In this document: piece after piece, positions 31,192 through 42,965 of the stretch | Position numbering within the stretch: position 1 is the stretch's first letter | How the letters are laid out: the number at the start of each line of letters is the position of its first letter | Assembly (NCBI GenBank): GCA_016271365.2 | Contig: CM057452.1 | Location: 1,246,105,001 to 1,246,169,000 of the forward strand | Length of the DNA: 64,000 nt | Direction of reading: 5' to 3' | Source: Neoceratodus forsteri | Lineage: Eukaryota > Chordata > Ceratodontiformes > Ceratodontidae | Program-made: the position numbers and the translations under genes | The notes under the pieces: model-generated | The model's input: only the letters and a program-made list of their open reading frames with translations | The model's database searches: none | What the model was told of the DNA's origin: nothing

Positions 31192-33844
31192 CAATAGTTA
31201 GATACATAGATACATAGACAGTGTCAGCAGATAAGGGCCTATGGCCCACCCCGTCTGCCCATTTGAGCTTATAAATTCAGTTTATGTTTTCATAGAAGTA
31301 TGTTGCCCCTTACTCCTAACCTCCAGAATTCCTTTATGTCTATCCCATGCATTCTTAAATCCTCTGATTATTTCAGCCCCCACCACTTCCTCTGGCAGGG
31401 TGTTCCACTTGTCCACCACCCGTTCTGTGAAGAAATTCTTCCTCACGTTTCCTCTGAATCATCCTCCCTCCAACTTCATCCAATGCCCTCTAGTCCTGGA
31501 ATATCTTTTTCACTTAAAAATAGTGTATTCCTGCACCCTCTTCCTACTTGTAAGATACTTGTATGTCTCTATCATATCCCCTCTCTCCCTCCTCTCCTCC
31601 AGGGAGTACATATTCAGTTCCTTCAACCTGTTCTCATAGGACTTGTGATGCAATCCATGTACCATCTTAGTTGCCCTCCTCTGAACCTTCTCTACCCTGT
31701 CTATGTCCTTACATAGGTAAGGTCTCCAGAACTGTACGCTGTACTCCAGGTGGGGCCTCACTAGTGTCTTGTATAGTGGAATTATGACCTCCCTTTTCCC
31801 GCTGGTGATGTCCTGCCTATGCATCCCAGCATCCTATTTGCTTTACCTGCTGCCTTGTCACACTGTTTCCCTACTTTGAGGTAATCAGAGATGATAACCC
31901 CAAGATTCCTTTCCTGCTTGGTGCATGCTATATCCTCACCCCTCAACTGATATATTGTGCCAGGGTTTTTGTGCCCCATATGCATTATCTTGTATTTCTT
32001 TGCATTGAATTTCAACTGCCAAACCCCCTGACCATTCTTCAAGTTTTGGCAGGTACCTTCTCATTCTGTCTACACCCTCTGGGTGTGTCTACTCTGTTAC
32101 AGAGCTTTGTGTCATCAGCAAACAGTGAAATTCTGCCTTCTAGGTCCTGCACAATGTCACTGATGAAGATGTTGAATAGGACCTGTCCCAGCTCTGATCC
32201 CTGTGGTACCCCACTAGTCACTCTTCCTTCTGTGGAGTGACAGCCATTTACCACCACCCTCTGTGTCCTGCTGCCCAGTCAATTATCTACCCACCACACT
32301 ACTGTCCTGCCCACACCCATATTCCCCAGTTTGTGTAATAGTCTTCTATATGGCACAGTGTCAAAGGCCTTGCTGAAGTCCAGATAGGCCATGTCCATTG
32401 TCCTCCCCTGAGCCACCTCCCTAGTCACCCAGTCAAAAAATTCAACGAGGTTGGTCTGACATGACCTCCACCTGGTGAAACCCTGGTGCCTTGGGTCCTG
32501 TAGTCCATTGACAACCAGATGTTCCCCAATCTCTCCTTCAGTAGTGCTTCCATGATCTTCCCCACTACTGAGGTGAGGCTGACTGGTCTGTAGTTCCCTG
32601 CTTCCTCTTTGTTCCCACTTTGTATAAGGGACTACATCTGCTCTCCTCCAGTCTTTGGGTACCTCCCTGTTTCCGTGATCAGCAAACAGGATAGCCAGAG
32701 GTTCAGCCACCACCTCTCTTAGTTCTTTAAGGACCCTGGGGTGCACCCCATCTGGCTCCATTGCTTTATCAACTCTTATTACTTCCAGTTCCTTCAGTGC
32801 CCTTTCCTGTGTAAAGGGACTTGTATCCATTTCTGCACCATTCTCACCCCTTGTACTCCCTTCAGACCCATTACCCTCCTCTTCCTCAGTAAAGACTGAG
32901 CAGAAATACCTGTTCAATATGTCAGCTTTACTGTTGTCATCCTCCATGAGGCCCCCATCCTCCCCCTTCAGTCTCACTATCCCTCTCTTTGCCTTTCTTT
33001 TTTTCACTTAGGTACCTGTAAAAGGTTTTGTCCCATCTACCCACTGATTTTGCAATGTGTTCTTCTTTTTGAGCTTTGGCTTCCCTTACTGTCCTCCCTG
33101 CCTCACTTTGCTTCTCCTGGTACTTCTCCCTATCCCCTTCTGCTTGTGTCTTTTTGTATTGCCTGAATGTAATCTTTTTGGCTTTCACTTTCTTTGCTAC
33201 CTCTTTGGAAAACCATAATGGTCTCCTCTTCCTTTTCCTCTTGCTAACCTGTTTAATGCATAATTTTGTTGCTCTTGTAATCCCCATTTTAAATACTGTC
33301 CACTGCTCCTCAACCCCTGATCCTGCCCTATTCCCCTTAATGCCTCTTTCAAGTATCTCCCCATTTTCCCAAAGTCTGTCCCTCTAAAATCCAGGATACA
33401 TGTTTTTGTGTGGTTTGGTTCTGCTCTTTCTGTGATTTCAAACCACAATGACTGGTGGTCACTGTTCCCCAGGTGCTCCCCACTGTTACCCCCATCACAC
33501 TGTCCCTGTTTGTGAGCACAAGGTCCAGTATTGCCTTGAGCCGAGTTGGTTCCATGACCAGTTGCTTTGAGAAGGCACCTGAAGGGAGTCCAGGATAAAT
33601 CTACTCCTAGTTGATGCTGCTGCTGGGATGCTCCTGTCCACGTCTGGAATATTGAAGTCTCCTACCAGTACTACCTCAACCTTGTCTGCCATCCTTTGGA
33701 TGGCTAGCATCAGCTCCCTATCTGTTTCTTCCTCCTGGGCTGGTGGTCTATAGACCACACCTGTGCAGATGACTGGCCCCATTTTCCTTTCCAGCTTAAT
33801 CCACAGTATCTCTCCCCCATTTTGTTCCTCCTGGATCTCTGTTC
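31192..33844 (-). mobile_element. CR1 LINE (EN C-terminus to tail), copy A
   Basis: A 2.65-kb CR1 inserted in the PLE. The plus-strand start TTAGATACATAGATACATAG is the reversed tail. EN pieces on the minus strand include VVYRPPAQEEETDREL and VGDFNIPDVDRSIP (33,495-33,782). RT pieces include NYRP-type sequence, MDMAYLDFSKAFDTVPYRRL (about 32,340) and SLFADDTKLCN (about 32,110). The C-terminus is at 31,510-31,824. TSD is TATATTTG. The 5' end stops inside EN. Frames are more broken here than in copy B. Confidence 0.88.
32279..33007 (-). pseudogene. CR1 ORF2 RT N-terminal part, copy A
   Basis: A 242-codon open stretch, one of the longest in the window. It reads RYFCSVFTEEEEGN, then ALKELEVIRVDKAMEPDGVH (the GPDG block, now EPDG), RVLKELREVVAEPLAILF, RSCQTNLVEFFDWVT and MAYLDFSKAFDTVPYRRLLH (motif A Asp), ending near YVDN/WVDN. 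A local frameshift alters KLYKSGN...NYRPVSLT to unrelated residues. It is part of the CR1 above and not an independent gene. Confidence 0.8.
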
Positions 33845-35562
33845 TATATTTGTATTAATATTTTTGCACCATGTCATACTCTTTACCAGACTTATTACCA
33901 GATGTTGGTGGGGGTGGTATTTCTTTCTGAACAAAAAGGAGAGATTTCGAACTTCCCATTTAAACCTGGTAATTTTAAGGATCCCAATCTGTAGATCTAT
34001 TTCTGTTATCTACAGTTGAGCAAATTGCCCAGGTCCCTTCCTCGTACTTTTTGGTCAATTGTTTAAATACCTGTGGCTGTAATCTTGTGTGTGGTAGTCA
34101 GATTATTATGGATATGGACTGCTATTGCATAGCCAAAGTTTTTATTTTTAATGGCTAAAAGATATTCAACAAAGAACAAAAGAGAGCCACGTCAAGGTGA
34201 CCTGGGGTACTCAGTGACAACATACTGTATATACATGTGGCTTTGAAGAAATCACGGCACTTACCCAGAGCATTATATAGAAAACCAAATGAAGAGTCCA
34301 ACCAGGTTGTAACAGAAACACCACCTGGCATAGGAGGGGTGGTTTTGCTGTTAAAATGGTTTATTTAATGAAGAAAAAGTCCTTATTTGAACCTTATAAC
34401 TTGGTTGGACTCTACATTTGGTTTTCTATATATGCCCCGGGTAAGTGCCATGACTTCTTCAAAGCTTCAAGGCTAAAAGATGTTCATTGATCTGAAACTG
34501 AAATTTCCTTTTTGTTCTCCTCAAGCAAACGCATCTGCATGAGCATTCTAATAAATAGATTACTCTTTCAGTATTCCAATTGATCTTGTCTCTTGTGGGT
34601 TCTGCTTCTCCAGTTGTAGGATTTAAAAAACTTTTTTTATTTTTTCATATACTGGCATGAGTGGCCGAATCCACAAGATTTGTTTCCCCTTTTATCTTTG
34701 TGTATAATGGAATTTTTTGCAGGCTGGTAGCTATGAACTAACTTGTCCCTTAAATTACAACCTCTTCTATAGGATACATGTAAGGGCTAGTTTACTATTT
34801 TTCTCAGCCCTATAATACTTCTCAGAGTTGGGATATTTTGCTTGACTATGTTCACTCTTTCTCTTGCTCCACCCCATAGTTTGCAACCAAAGTCAGGGTT
34901 GTTTGTGTTTTTTTTCATTTTCTTTTTTGGGAGTAATAGTGATTGTTTGCATGTTATCTAGCTGTCTCTAGGTCTCTCTCCTTGTAGTGTCTTTCAACAC
35001 TATGGAATTGTGGAACATTACAGAATATAGTAACTAGTTGAGTGTACAACTGGCGAAATGTCTCCAGATAGGTTGTGTATTATGTAAATATGAAAAACAA
35101 TTGCTCACACTAGGGAAACTCTACTTTAAACCCTCTTTATTGCATATATAGAACATTTATGTAATACAGTATATTTTTTGCTTGTTTTAACATACATTAA
35201 TATCACATTTTAACATGTGCTTAAGTTAGTATTGAATCTAAAGTTTTTGCTTTTCATTAGTCTAGATTCACAAAGCACACAGAGACATTCATAATTTAAG
35301 TTAGTGTAGCTTTGTGCTTGAAGTGTCCTTATCTCATTTTGATGACATTTGACCTTGAAAGACTCCTTAGTTTAAAACAAACTGGAGAAATGTGATTCCT
35401 CCGATTTAAGCTACTGTTACTGTTTGATGAGTATTTTAAACCAATGAAAATGTTTTCTGTCTTTTTTATGTATCATCTGGGTGTTAATAGTATGGAATTT
35501 TCTAAATAACTGTCATAAGTTTCTGTGGAAGGACTTGGTTGGTCTGAAAGCTTAGGCACTTA
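33845..35562 (-). mobile_element. Penelope-like element, GIY-YIG region, copy A
   Basis: The minus strand encodes the C-terminal part of a PLE. LNPDFGCKLWGGARER is near 34,870, and a Cys-containing CGFGHSCQY is near 34,660. ERVIYLLECSCRCVCL (about 34,510-34,560) matches the first strand of the GIY-YIG nuclease of PLEs (VIYLLECPCG-YVGKT type). After removal of a hairpin insertion, FQINEHLLAIKNKNFG (the R..EH helix) is seen, followed by HIHNN. The 5' side (34,940-35,562) is AT-rich and shows no motif. Stops throughout. Confidence 0.65.
34169..34470. mobile_element. 302-bp hairpin retroposon with 16-bp TSD, copy A
   Basis: Flanked by GGCTAAAAGATATTCA (34,153-34,168) and GGCTAAAAGATGTTCA (34,471-34,486). 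Internal arms of about 75 bp are inverted: CTTTGAAGAAATCACGGCAC, ATATAGAAAACCAAATG and AGAGTCCAACCAGGTT (34,242-34,310) mirror AACTTGGTTGGACTCT, CATTTGGTTTTCTATAT and GTGCCATGACTTCTTCAAAG (34,397-34,465). The loop holds GAAACACCACCTGG and AGGGGTGGTTTTGCT, itself a small hairpin. It interrupts the PLE GIY-YIG frame; deleting it with one TSD copy restores the frame locally. Confidence 0.8.
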
Positions 35563-36950
35563 GGGTCTGATTCTGGAAAAGTTACACCTGGTGTAACAGC
35601 ACTTGTGCCAAGTAGAATGGTGCATGTAGCAACTTACACCAGCAGGTGTGACATGCGTGATTCTATAAAGTGGCCTACGACATGTCTCAGACCTCATGCA
35701 CTGAACAGATGTTATGCCGGCAGTTGTGCCATAAACCCCCTGTGACTATGGTGCTAGGGGGTTTACAGCAGCAGTTGCTCCCCATTCCAGAAGGACAGCA
35801 ACAAAGTCCCCAATGTCGAGATTCTACAAGAACCCCTGGAGGAGAACCAGCAATGCAAGTTACACCAGCCTTTAGCTGGTGTAACTTACTGACACCCCCT
35901 TGGGGTCCTGTAGACCCACCTGCAGTCATGCCACAGTTGGCCTCTGACCCATGCCCAGCATACCCCAGTGGGTGCCCAAAAAGGCTACCCACACCAACTT
36001 TCCCACAGTGTATAAGTAATGCCTCGAAGGGACACCTACAGCAACTGCCGCAAAGTGTACACTTAATACCCCACAGGGCTACCCACAGCAACTGCATTGA
36101 AGTGTACAAATAATTCCCCACAGGGCTACCCACACCCCAACTGCCAAATTCCCCATTGAGATATGCCCCGCAAGGCTGCTCTGTCACCCCCCTCCTGTTC
36201 CTGACCCTGAGTTACCAGCTAAAATGATGCAAATACCTTGCTCCTAGCAGCCTAGTGGCTCATCACTCCAGCCATGCCAGCTCATCCACATCTCTCACTT
36301 ATCTCTCTCAGCTCATTTCACAGTATTAGATACCCACTGAGTTCAGTATGAGTTCGCACTTGAAAGACACACCAGAAATTAATTTCTGAGAGAGTCTTTA
36401 CAGTACACACACCTTAATGAACTCAGTCGATGGCTGGCCATGGTGGTGAGAGGTGGGCTGTGCCAGTCACTTGCTGGGGATGGGTTGAGGGGTGCTGGGT
36501 GTGCTTGCATGGCTGGGTGGGGGCCACTAGACTGCCAGGGCAAGGTATTTGCTGTATGTGCAACTGGCGACTCAGGGTTCGGGCATGGGAGGGGGGATGA
36601 CAGCACGGTCCTGTGGGGTGTATCTCAATGGGGATTTGGGGGGCTGGGGGTGTAGGAAGCCCTGTGGGGCAGTTATTGACAGGTTCAGGGGAAGGGTGTG
36701 TTGGCAGCCCTGTGGGGCACCTACTGCAACATGCCTGGCAGGGGGGGTACTTGCAACCTGTGTTGCAGCATGCAGCATGCTTGCCAGGTGCACCCTCTGT
36801 TCAGCATACCTAGCCGCATGTCACAAATCACAGGTCTTAGCTTTGGTGACCCTGCCCCTTCTAGAATAGGGTGCAGGGTCATTTTTGCAGTTGTGAGTGG
36901 CGCAAGTTGCATTTGGCGGCGACTTGCAGCACCTTTCTAGAATCGGGCCC
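35563..36950. mobile_element. 1.4-kb palindromic (fold-back) DNA element, copy A
   Basis: Left end GGGTCTGATTCT, right end AGAATCGGGCCC. The centre near 36,380 is GAAATTAATTTC. Both arms contain mirrored blocks: the right arm carries CCCTGTGGGGC units and GGGTTCGGGCATGG, and the left arm carries GCCCCACAGGG-type units and CCTGACCCTGAG. The left arm also has a minisatellite of about 47 bp (35,960-36,130). Close to the centre the two arms of this copy have diverged more than in copy B. Open frames over it are by-products of GC-rich repeats. It separates the PLE RT from its GIY-YIG part. Confidence 0.8.
35960..36135 (+). repeat. Minisatellite, unit about 47 bp, about 4 units
   Basis: Units share GTGTA(T/C)A-TAAT, CCCCACAGGGCTACCCACAG and CAACTGC. 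The copies run through about 35,960, 36,010, 36,057 and 36,104. Copy B has the same array (about 55,920-56,100). Confidence 0.7.
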
Positions 36951-38363
36951 ATTTAAGTTGGTTCAATAAATGGTATCAAACCATTTGCTTCTGGATCCGT
37001 TCTTACAAGGACCAATATGGCAACTAAACTAAATCTGTAGTGTCTTTCAAAGAACTTTTCAGGGAGTTCCTGGGAGCATTGTGCATGTGATTGTATGTTG
37101 GAACAATTTCTTTTAACTCTTTAGTATTGTCCTTTAGGGAGGTTGTAAATAAAATGTGGTGGGTGACAGCTATCTGCCTGCAACAAACTATTTCTGTCAG
37201 CTGGCTTGGTGAAAAGGTCAGTGGAGACAGTGCCATCAATATTCTTGATGACTGTCAGATCCAGAAAGTTAACTGTTTACTGGATGTTACTGTGAATCTC
37301 AGATTTGGGTTTGAGTCCTCAATACATTTGACCAAGTCTATCAATTCTTCAGTTCCCCTCCATACCAGAAAAACACCATCAATAAAATATCTGTAGATGT
37401 TGATTTTGTTATGGTATTAGTTGTTATTTTCATTGTAGATTGTCCGGTCTTCACACTCACTGAGAAATAAATTGACTAACCTGGGTGCCAATGCGACACC
37501 CATGACCATTCCTTTTGTTTGTTTAAACAACCTGTCCTCAAATAGAAAAATGTTGTTACTAAGCACTATGCTGGCAAGTTCTACAATCATGTTGATCTTT
37601 GGCTGTGTTAAATTAGAGTAATTTAACAAGTAGTACTCAAGTGCTTGTAGTTTCCCCTCCCTGGGAATGTTTGTGTACAATGCATTTACATCTAAGGTGA
37701 CTAACAGCAACTCCCTTTCTATGTGCATGTTTTCTAAAATCTGTAACATGTGTGTTGTATCCTTAAGGTGACTCCTGCTTTTCTCCACTTTGGGGTTCAG
37801 GTAGCTGTCAACATACCTTGAGATTGGTTCTGTGAGTCAACCTATGCCTGACACTATCGGGCTTGCTGGGGTGTGATGGGGTTTTATGCATTTTGGTAGT
37901 GTATAAAGGCAGGTATTGTTGGTTTTGAACTGAAAGATAGCAAAATTCATTTGTGTCTATCAAATTATTCTGAAACAATTCAACTTTGGCTCTGTTTATA
38001 GGATCACTTATGGTCCCAGAACTCTTAATCTGGAGTCTTAACTCTGATTTGTCCTTCAATGTTTCAATTTTTCCACAGCTGATTTTCTACCATACTTGAA
38101 TTCTAGTGGCTTTTTGCAAAACTCTGTGATACTGAACAATGTAATTTGGTTTGGGGAAGAAACTCACATCAGTGCATAATCTTGATGGAAAATATATAAC
38201 TTGGCATATGTTTAAAAGTGGGTCTGTACTTTATATAATGTATGAACTTCTGCAAGAATTCTTCTTTTTGGGACACTGTACTTAGGATGGAATGACAACT
38301 TTTTCTATGTCCTATTGGTTGTATTATATTTCTATAAAAAATGTTATTGGCTTGTCTGGTCAT
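36951..38363 (-). mobile_element. Penelope-like element, RT region, copy A
   Basis: Minus-strand PLE RT. PLYTTKMHKTPSHPSKPDS is at 37,850-37,920 (RT3/motif before A). TLDVNALYTNIPREGK (motif A Asp) and FKQTKGMVMGVALAP (motif B) are at 37,500-37,700. YRYFIDGVFLVW (motif C, about 37,365-37,400) shows FIDD changed to FIDG, while copy B keeps FIDD. NSLLQADSCHPPHF and a RVKRNCSN block (37,080-37,190) follow, as in PLEs. Frameshifts near 37,440 and 37,800. PLE proteins copy RNA at DNA ends or nicks; this one is dead. Confidence 0.75.
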
Positions 38364-40009
38364 ATATATTTTAATGCTGAGCTGCCCTAACTAGGGAGAT
38401 GCCATTTTGGACATTTAATACAGGTGGTGGGATTTTAGCAGGCAATAGCCTGTTAAGCACATATTTAGTAGCTGTTAAACACTTTTATTAGTTAATTAAG
38501 TGTCTAAAGCCCCATTCTTTGAGGGTGCTATTTTGATTGGGGTAATTTGATGATACTGAGGGCATGTATTATTTATAACTATGTAAATGAGCATATAGTA
38601 GTTGAAATATTGTATGTGCTTTCAGGACCTGATTGAGTTTCCTTGCTCCTGAGGCTAAAATAATTAATATGTTTCAGTATAATCAGAACACTTGGTGATT
38701 GTTTCAGGATAATCAGAACACTTGGTGATTGTTTTTGATAGGCCCTGTTAGACATTTCTCCTATTGTTTAGAGTTTGTTTGGTCATTCCAGAGTGGTTCA
38801 ATAATTTTACCAGTAACAAGGATGTTCACTATGTTTGGGAATTCTGGGGCTAACAAGTACTGGTAGCCCAGATGTGTAGACTGGGATGGAACCCATGATA
38901 CCCCACATTTTGTTGGCATAATGATTTCTCAAGACCCTAGATTCCAAAGTGATGTAAACTCTGTCCATAATTAGTTTAAATGGAACATCCTCAGGCTATG
39001 CAGCCAGGATGGATTATAAATCAGAACCTACAATGGTGTAGTGGTACCTTGTGGTAAAAGGGATTCAAAGAGACATTGTCAACATGGAGTGGGTTGACAT
39101 GGGTGGAGTCCTGGTAAAGTGCATTGACAATACAAATTAAAGTCGTTCCTAGATAATATCTGAATTGTGTTATGTGTAATTGATAACAAGTGTGCTCTGA
39201 AGGAGGGCCCAGTACTTGGAAAATGGGAATATTCCTGTATTTTTCTCTTGATTTTAATGATCTAACCCTGCTAGATAATGTGAAGAACTCAAATGAGTTT
39301 ATTTATCAACTTATATCACTAAATGGTTCTTCATTGGAAATTTAATATAAAGACTGTGGTTAGCTCAGAGCACATAGTTTAGAAATTATAAATTAAAATC
39401 ATACTGTGAAGTGACAAATTAATTTAGAAAATCCTGAATTGATTTTTGCTGCTACAACTCAATTGATATTTTCTATAATGATGCTCGATATTTATTATGC
39501 TATTTACCCCATGCACTATTTTTATATATGTAATGTGAAGTTATTATCTAACGTCTGACTTATGTGTCTTTTTCCCTCTGTAATATTGTAATGACTTAAG
39601 GTCGATCAATAAACAAACATTCAGTATTCAGTATGTCACATGGTCTTGCATCGAGGCTGGCCATTGTTTGATGGCAAACACAGGCAGCTGGAGGATAGAG
39701 GACAGCAGTTAAAATGTCATTCAAGGAAAGCCAGGGTTCTGCAGGACAAACTGACTCTGAATATCCACTATGCGTAGTATCAAAGGGCAATTACCCAGAC
39801 AAAGGCATCATTTATGTCCAGGATGACTGTTGCTCAGAAGACTCGACCAGCTCAGCTCCTCAAGACTGTAGACAGGTTGTAATATCCAGCCTGTCTAGAG
39901 CCTTAAAGCATTGTAATTGGCTAAATGTGAGGAGTTCTCTTGGCTCTCCTAGGACAAAGTGCCTTACATTTGACCCAGAAGTTCTCTAAGTGGGCTGTGG
40001 CAACCTGGT
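38364..40009. other. AT-rich stretch without a recognised gene
   Basis: No motif found. It may include the PLE 5' region. A 30-bp tandem pair (38,671-38,730) is present here but single in copy B. Short open frames around 39,596-39,989 on both strands are conserved in copy B without a recognised domain. Confidence 0.5.
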
Positions 40010-40945
40010 AGTATTGAGTTTAGTCATTCCAGAGGCTCTGTCTTGCTTGGGAGGAGTTAAGACCAGTTACAGTGGAAGAAGTGTATGAAGTGATCTTAGA
40101 GCTACAATGCACCTTTTGTGAGCTGGACTCAGGTCAATGGGGCTATTAGTGAGCTACATGGAGCAGTTGGGTCAAGTGTTTGTGGGGATCATCTGGTGCT
40201 ACTTGTCAGAGGGGGTCTTCCAAACTGCATTGAAAAATGTATTGGTGAGATCCCTTCTGAAGCCCTCCTTGGACCCTGAGGTCACTGAAAATATAGTCCA
40301 GTCTCTAATCTTCCCTTTTTGGGTAAGATAATTGAGACAATTATGGTGTTGAAGCTTTAGGCATACATCATGACCTTTGATATCTCTGAGGTCTTCCAGT
40401 CTAGATTTAGGTCTACTTATAGCACCATACCACATTAGTCCCAAAATATACTGTAATGACCTCTAAGTGTGAGAGACATAGGAGTATGGTCAATTTTCAT
40501 TCTCCTTGATCTCTCCTCAGAGTCTGATATAGTATAACATGGGTTGCTGCTGAACAGACTGAAAGAGTATGGTGGGCACAACATTTCAGTCATCAGCTGG
40601 TTTAAGTCCTTCCTTAGGGACAGGTCACAGAGGATGGTGTTGGGCAGTTTCTCTTCACACATTATGCCTTTCCCTGTGGAGTACCTCAGAGGTTGGCCCT
40701 ATCACCCATGTTCTTTGCAGTATACATGCCACCCCTGGATGGGATCATTAGACAGTGAGACAGTGAGTTTTCACTGCTAGGCAGATGATACTTAATTGTA
40801 CCTGTCTTTTGTGCCTGACACAGAGGATGGGGTGAACATGCTTAACAACTGCCTGGCTAAGATTCAAGATTAGGTATCATCTAGCTGACTGAGACTTAAC
40901 CCAGGCAAGACAGAGGTATTAGTGATTAGAAAATGAGCTTTAAAA
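40010..40945 (+). mobile_element. L2-like LINE RT fragment, copy A
   Basis: Plus-strand translation, shifting frames, gives EVYEVILELQC (linker), ALKNVLVRSLLKPSLDPEVTEN and SLIFPFWVR (from the NYRPISNLPF box). HGLLLNRLKEYGGHN (from the LDLSAAFDTVDH...LLLNRL region), SWFKSFLRDRSQRMVLGSFS and GVP(Q) follow at about 40,680. LSPMFFAVYMPPLDGIIRQ and an ADDT box near 40,780 come next, then LRLNPGKTEVLVI near 40,890. This is the L2 pattern. The 3' part resumes at 42,860 after an insertion of about 1.9 kb. Confidence 0.75.
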
Positions 40946-41018
40946 AATACTGCATGCTGATTCGTTGAAAGACCCATCGAGGCATGCATTTATTTTTCAG
41001 CAATGCCTGGTAGGCATG

Positions 41019-41330
41019 GGGTCATAATGTCGCAAGACATCATGCCAAAGCTATATACCACACTGCCAATATAGCGTGATATATTGCCAGTGGCATACGT
41101 CTGTGTTTAGCGGGGGGCTCTGCCCCCCATACCACTGATACAGAGGATACAACACCTGAACCCTCCCTCAAAAATAATTAACTCTGGGAGGAGGTGGAGA
41201 CTTAATTCACACAAAGTGTGAATAAAAGAACAACTACGTGCATCTGGGACCGGAATTCAATATTCAGTCTGAAGATGCACTGTCTCCGTTGCTGCCCATG
41301 GCTCATCCCATTGAGCCATGGCAGCTGCTC
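41019..41330 (-). mobile_element. tRNA-headed SINE, reversed copy A
   Basis: On the minus strand: AGCAGCTGCCATGGCTCAAT (head), a decayed B box GAATTCCGGTCCC (about 41,250), TTCACACTTTGTGTGAAT (about 41,207-41,224) and a tail with ATGTCTTGCGACATTATGAC (41,020-41,040). Same family as 27,074-27,345 but in opposite orientation. Confidence 0.65.
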
Positions 41331-42857
41331 AGTGGATCCTCCTCCAAGTAGATGACTTATCCTCTGCAAGGGAAAAAAGACCGGGTGCACAACCGCATAT
41401 AGATCCATGAGCGGTTTTGCACCCTGTCGCTATTCCCACCTGCGCTGTCTCTGATGCGTGGTTTTAGTGTGCACAGTTATCTATACAGTGACCTGATCCA
41501 GCAGGTGCCTGGCATATCCTTGAGCCACCCTGAATTTTCAAGCTGGCCTGCTGCTATTTTTACCCTATTTGCTAAGCGAGAAGAAAGCACTTCTCATTGT
41601 AAGTGCCATTTATGTAAAAGTAAAATCGCTGCCCTAGCTGCACCATTAAATACACCAGCTTCTTCACTAGAACCCCTAAAACATCACACTAAATAAGCAA
41701 TCCTTTTTTTAAGTAAACAGCCAGCATATTCACACCCATTACTGACATTAGCAGTCATGCACTACTCTTGCAACTCCTTAATAGCTGTAATCCACTCACC
41801 CACTCTCATTGCAGCCACAGTGCAGCAGTGTGAATCCACTTCTGTGAGCAGCATTGAAATAAGTACTGCTCCTCTCATCTAACTGTGCCACTTACCTAAA
41901 AGCCTGCCCAATCCTGTCACACAACTCCAACTCAGACGGGCACTATTAAAAGAAGGGACAGTCACGTCATCTGTTCAACACTGTTAAAAAAAAGTCACCT
42001 ACTACTTGGGTGACTTCTGACACCTTCCCAATCCCACTACAGTCCTCAGCACTTCAGAGCTACCCGAACAAAGCACCAGGTGAAGGGGGTAACAGAGCTT
42101 TGTCAGTAAAAAGAAAAAATGAACCACAGCAGCTGTGTGGTTCTGGAGGGAGACAAGAAAGTCTCTCCAGGGAAGCAACAGCTCTGCGTGTGTGGGAGGG
42201 AAAAAACTCTGTGCAGACAAGCAACTGGGAAAGAGTTCAATGCCCTCTACTAGCAAATATGCCAGTGGAGAGATTATTTTACAAAAAAAAACAACTTTAC
42301 ATTTATACTACAAAGTCAGTTCTGACTCCAGTCCTGCTCTGTATGCCAGTAGTAAAACATATAAAAGTAGAAAAAACAAAGTTACCGCAGTGCAAAGTGA
42401 TTCAAGGCTTTATTTGTGAAGTAGAAAATAATAAATCGCTCAACAGCTCAGGACACTGCCTCTACCAGTTTTACACCAATGTACGTCTTCAGGAGGATGA
42501 CTGAAGATGCATGTTGGTGCAAAACCAGTATAGGTGCCTTTCTTTGCTCTACTATACAATCATTTATATAATTTCATTTGTATTTTTTTACAAGTTTTCT
42601 TCTTACATAAAAATGCCACAAGTAGACAATTTTCTAAGCACAATAATACCCAACAGGGTGGGCGGCATAGGGATATACTGGACCTTCCAAGAGTTATAAG
42701 GCCCTCTGCCTGTAGCATCAGGCCTCATTATGCTACTGGGCAGTTTGGTATATCCCAGTACCTCCCACCATGCCAGGCACTAGTGCTTGTTTGATCGAGA
42801 CTGCAGGAAGGGTTAGGAGGTGGCCAAAGAGACAACAGGGCTGAGACTCTGGTCTTC
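41331..42857. other. Unidentified insert in the L2-like LINE
   Basis: Together with the SINE, this separates the two parts of the L2 LINE. A 164-codon plus frame (42,010-42,504) is open in copy A but broken in copy B, and I see no domain, so I regard it as chance. A hairpin with 24-nt imperfect arms lies at 42,469-42,524. The same 1.5 kb is in copy B. Confidence 0.45.
42469..42524. repeat. Hairpin with 24-nt arms
   Basis: TTTTACACCAATGTACGTCT and following bases (42,469-42,492) pair with 42,501-42,524 (CTGAAGATGCATGTTGGTGC...) with four mismatches, two of them G-T. It recurs in copy B at about 62,416-62,471. Confidence 0.7.
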
Positions 42858-42965
42858 CAGTAAGATGAAAAATCTGGGGGTCATTTTAGATGACAGACTG
42901 ACATTTGAGGTTTACGTGTCTGCCATAATTAGGGGCAGCATTCACCATCTATAAAACATCAGCCA
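42858..42965 (+). mobile_element. L2-like LINE, C-terminal fragment, copy A
   Basis: Encodes KMKNLGVILDDRLTFEVYVS then IHHL-NISQ, which matches the VKNLGVILDSxLSFExHVS block after RT in L2. It continues the element from 40,945. Confidence 0.7.

Noticed and set aside
35960..36135. CRISPR-like repeat array
   Set aside because: Units are contiguous without unique spacers and sit in a vertebrate transposon; it is a minisatellite.
35670..36870. Several open frames of 100-160 codons on both strands
   Set aside because: They are mirror images produced by the GC-rich palindromic element and its minisatellite.
42010..42504. 164-codon open frame as a host gene
   Set aside because: The frame is broken in copy B, no motif is visible and it overlaps a hairpin; chance is more likely.
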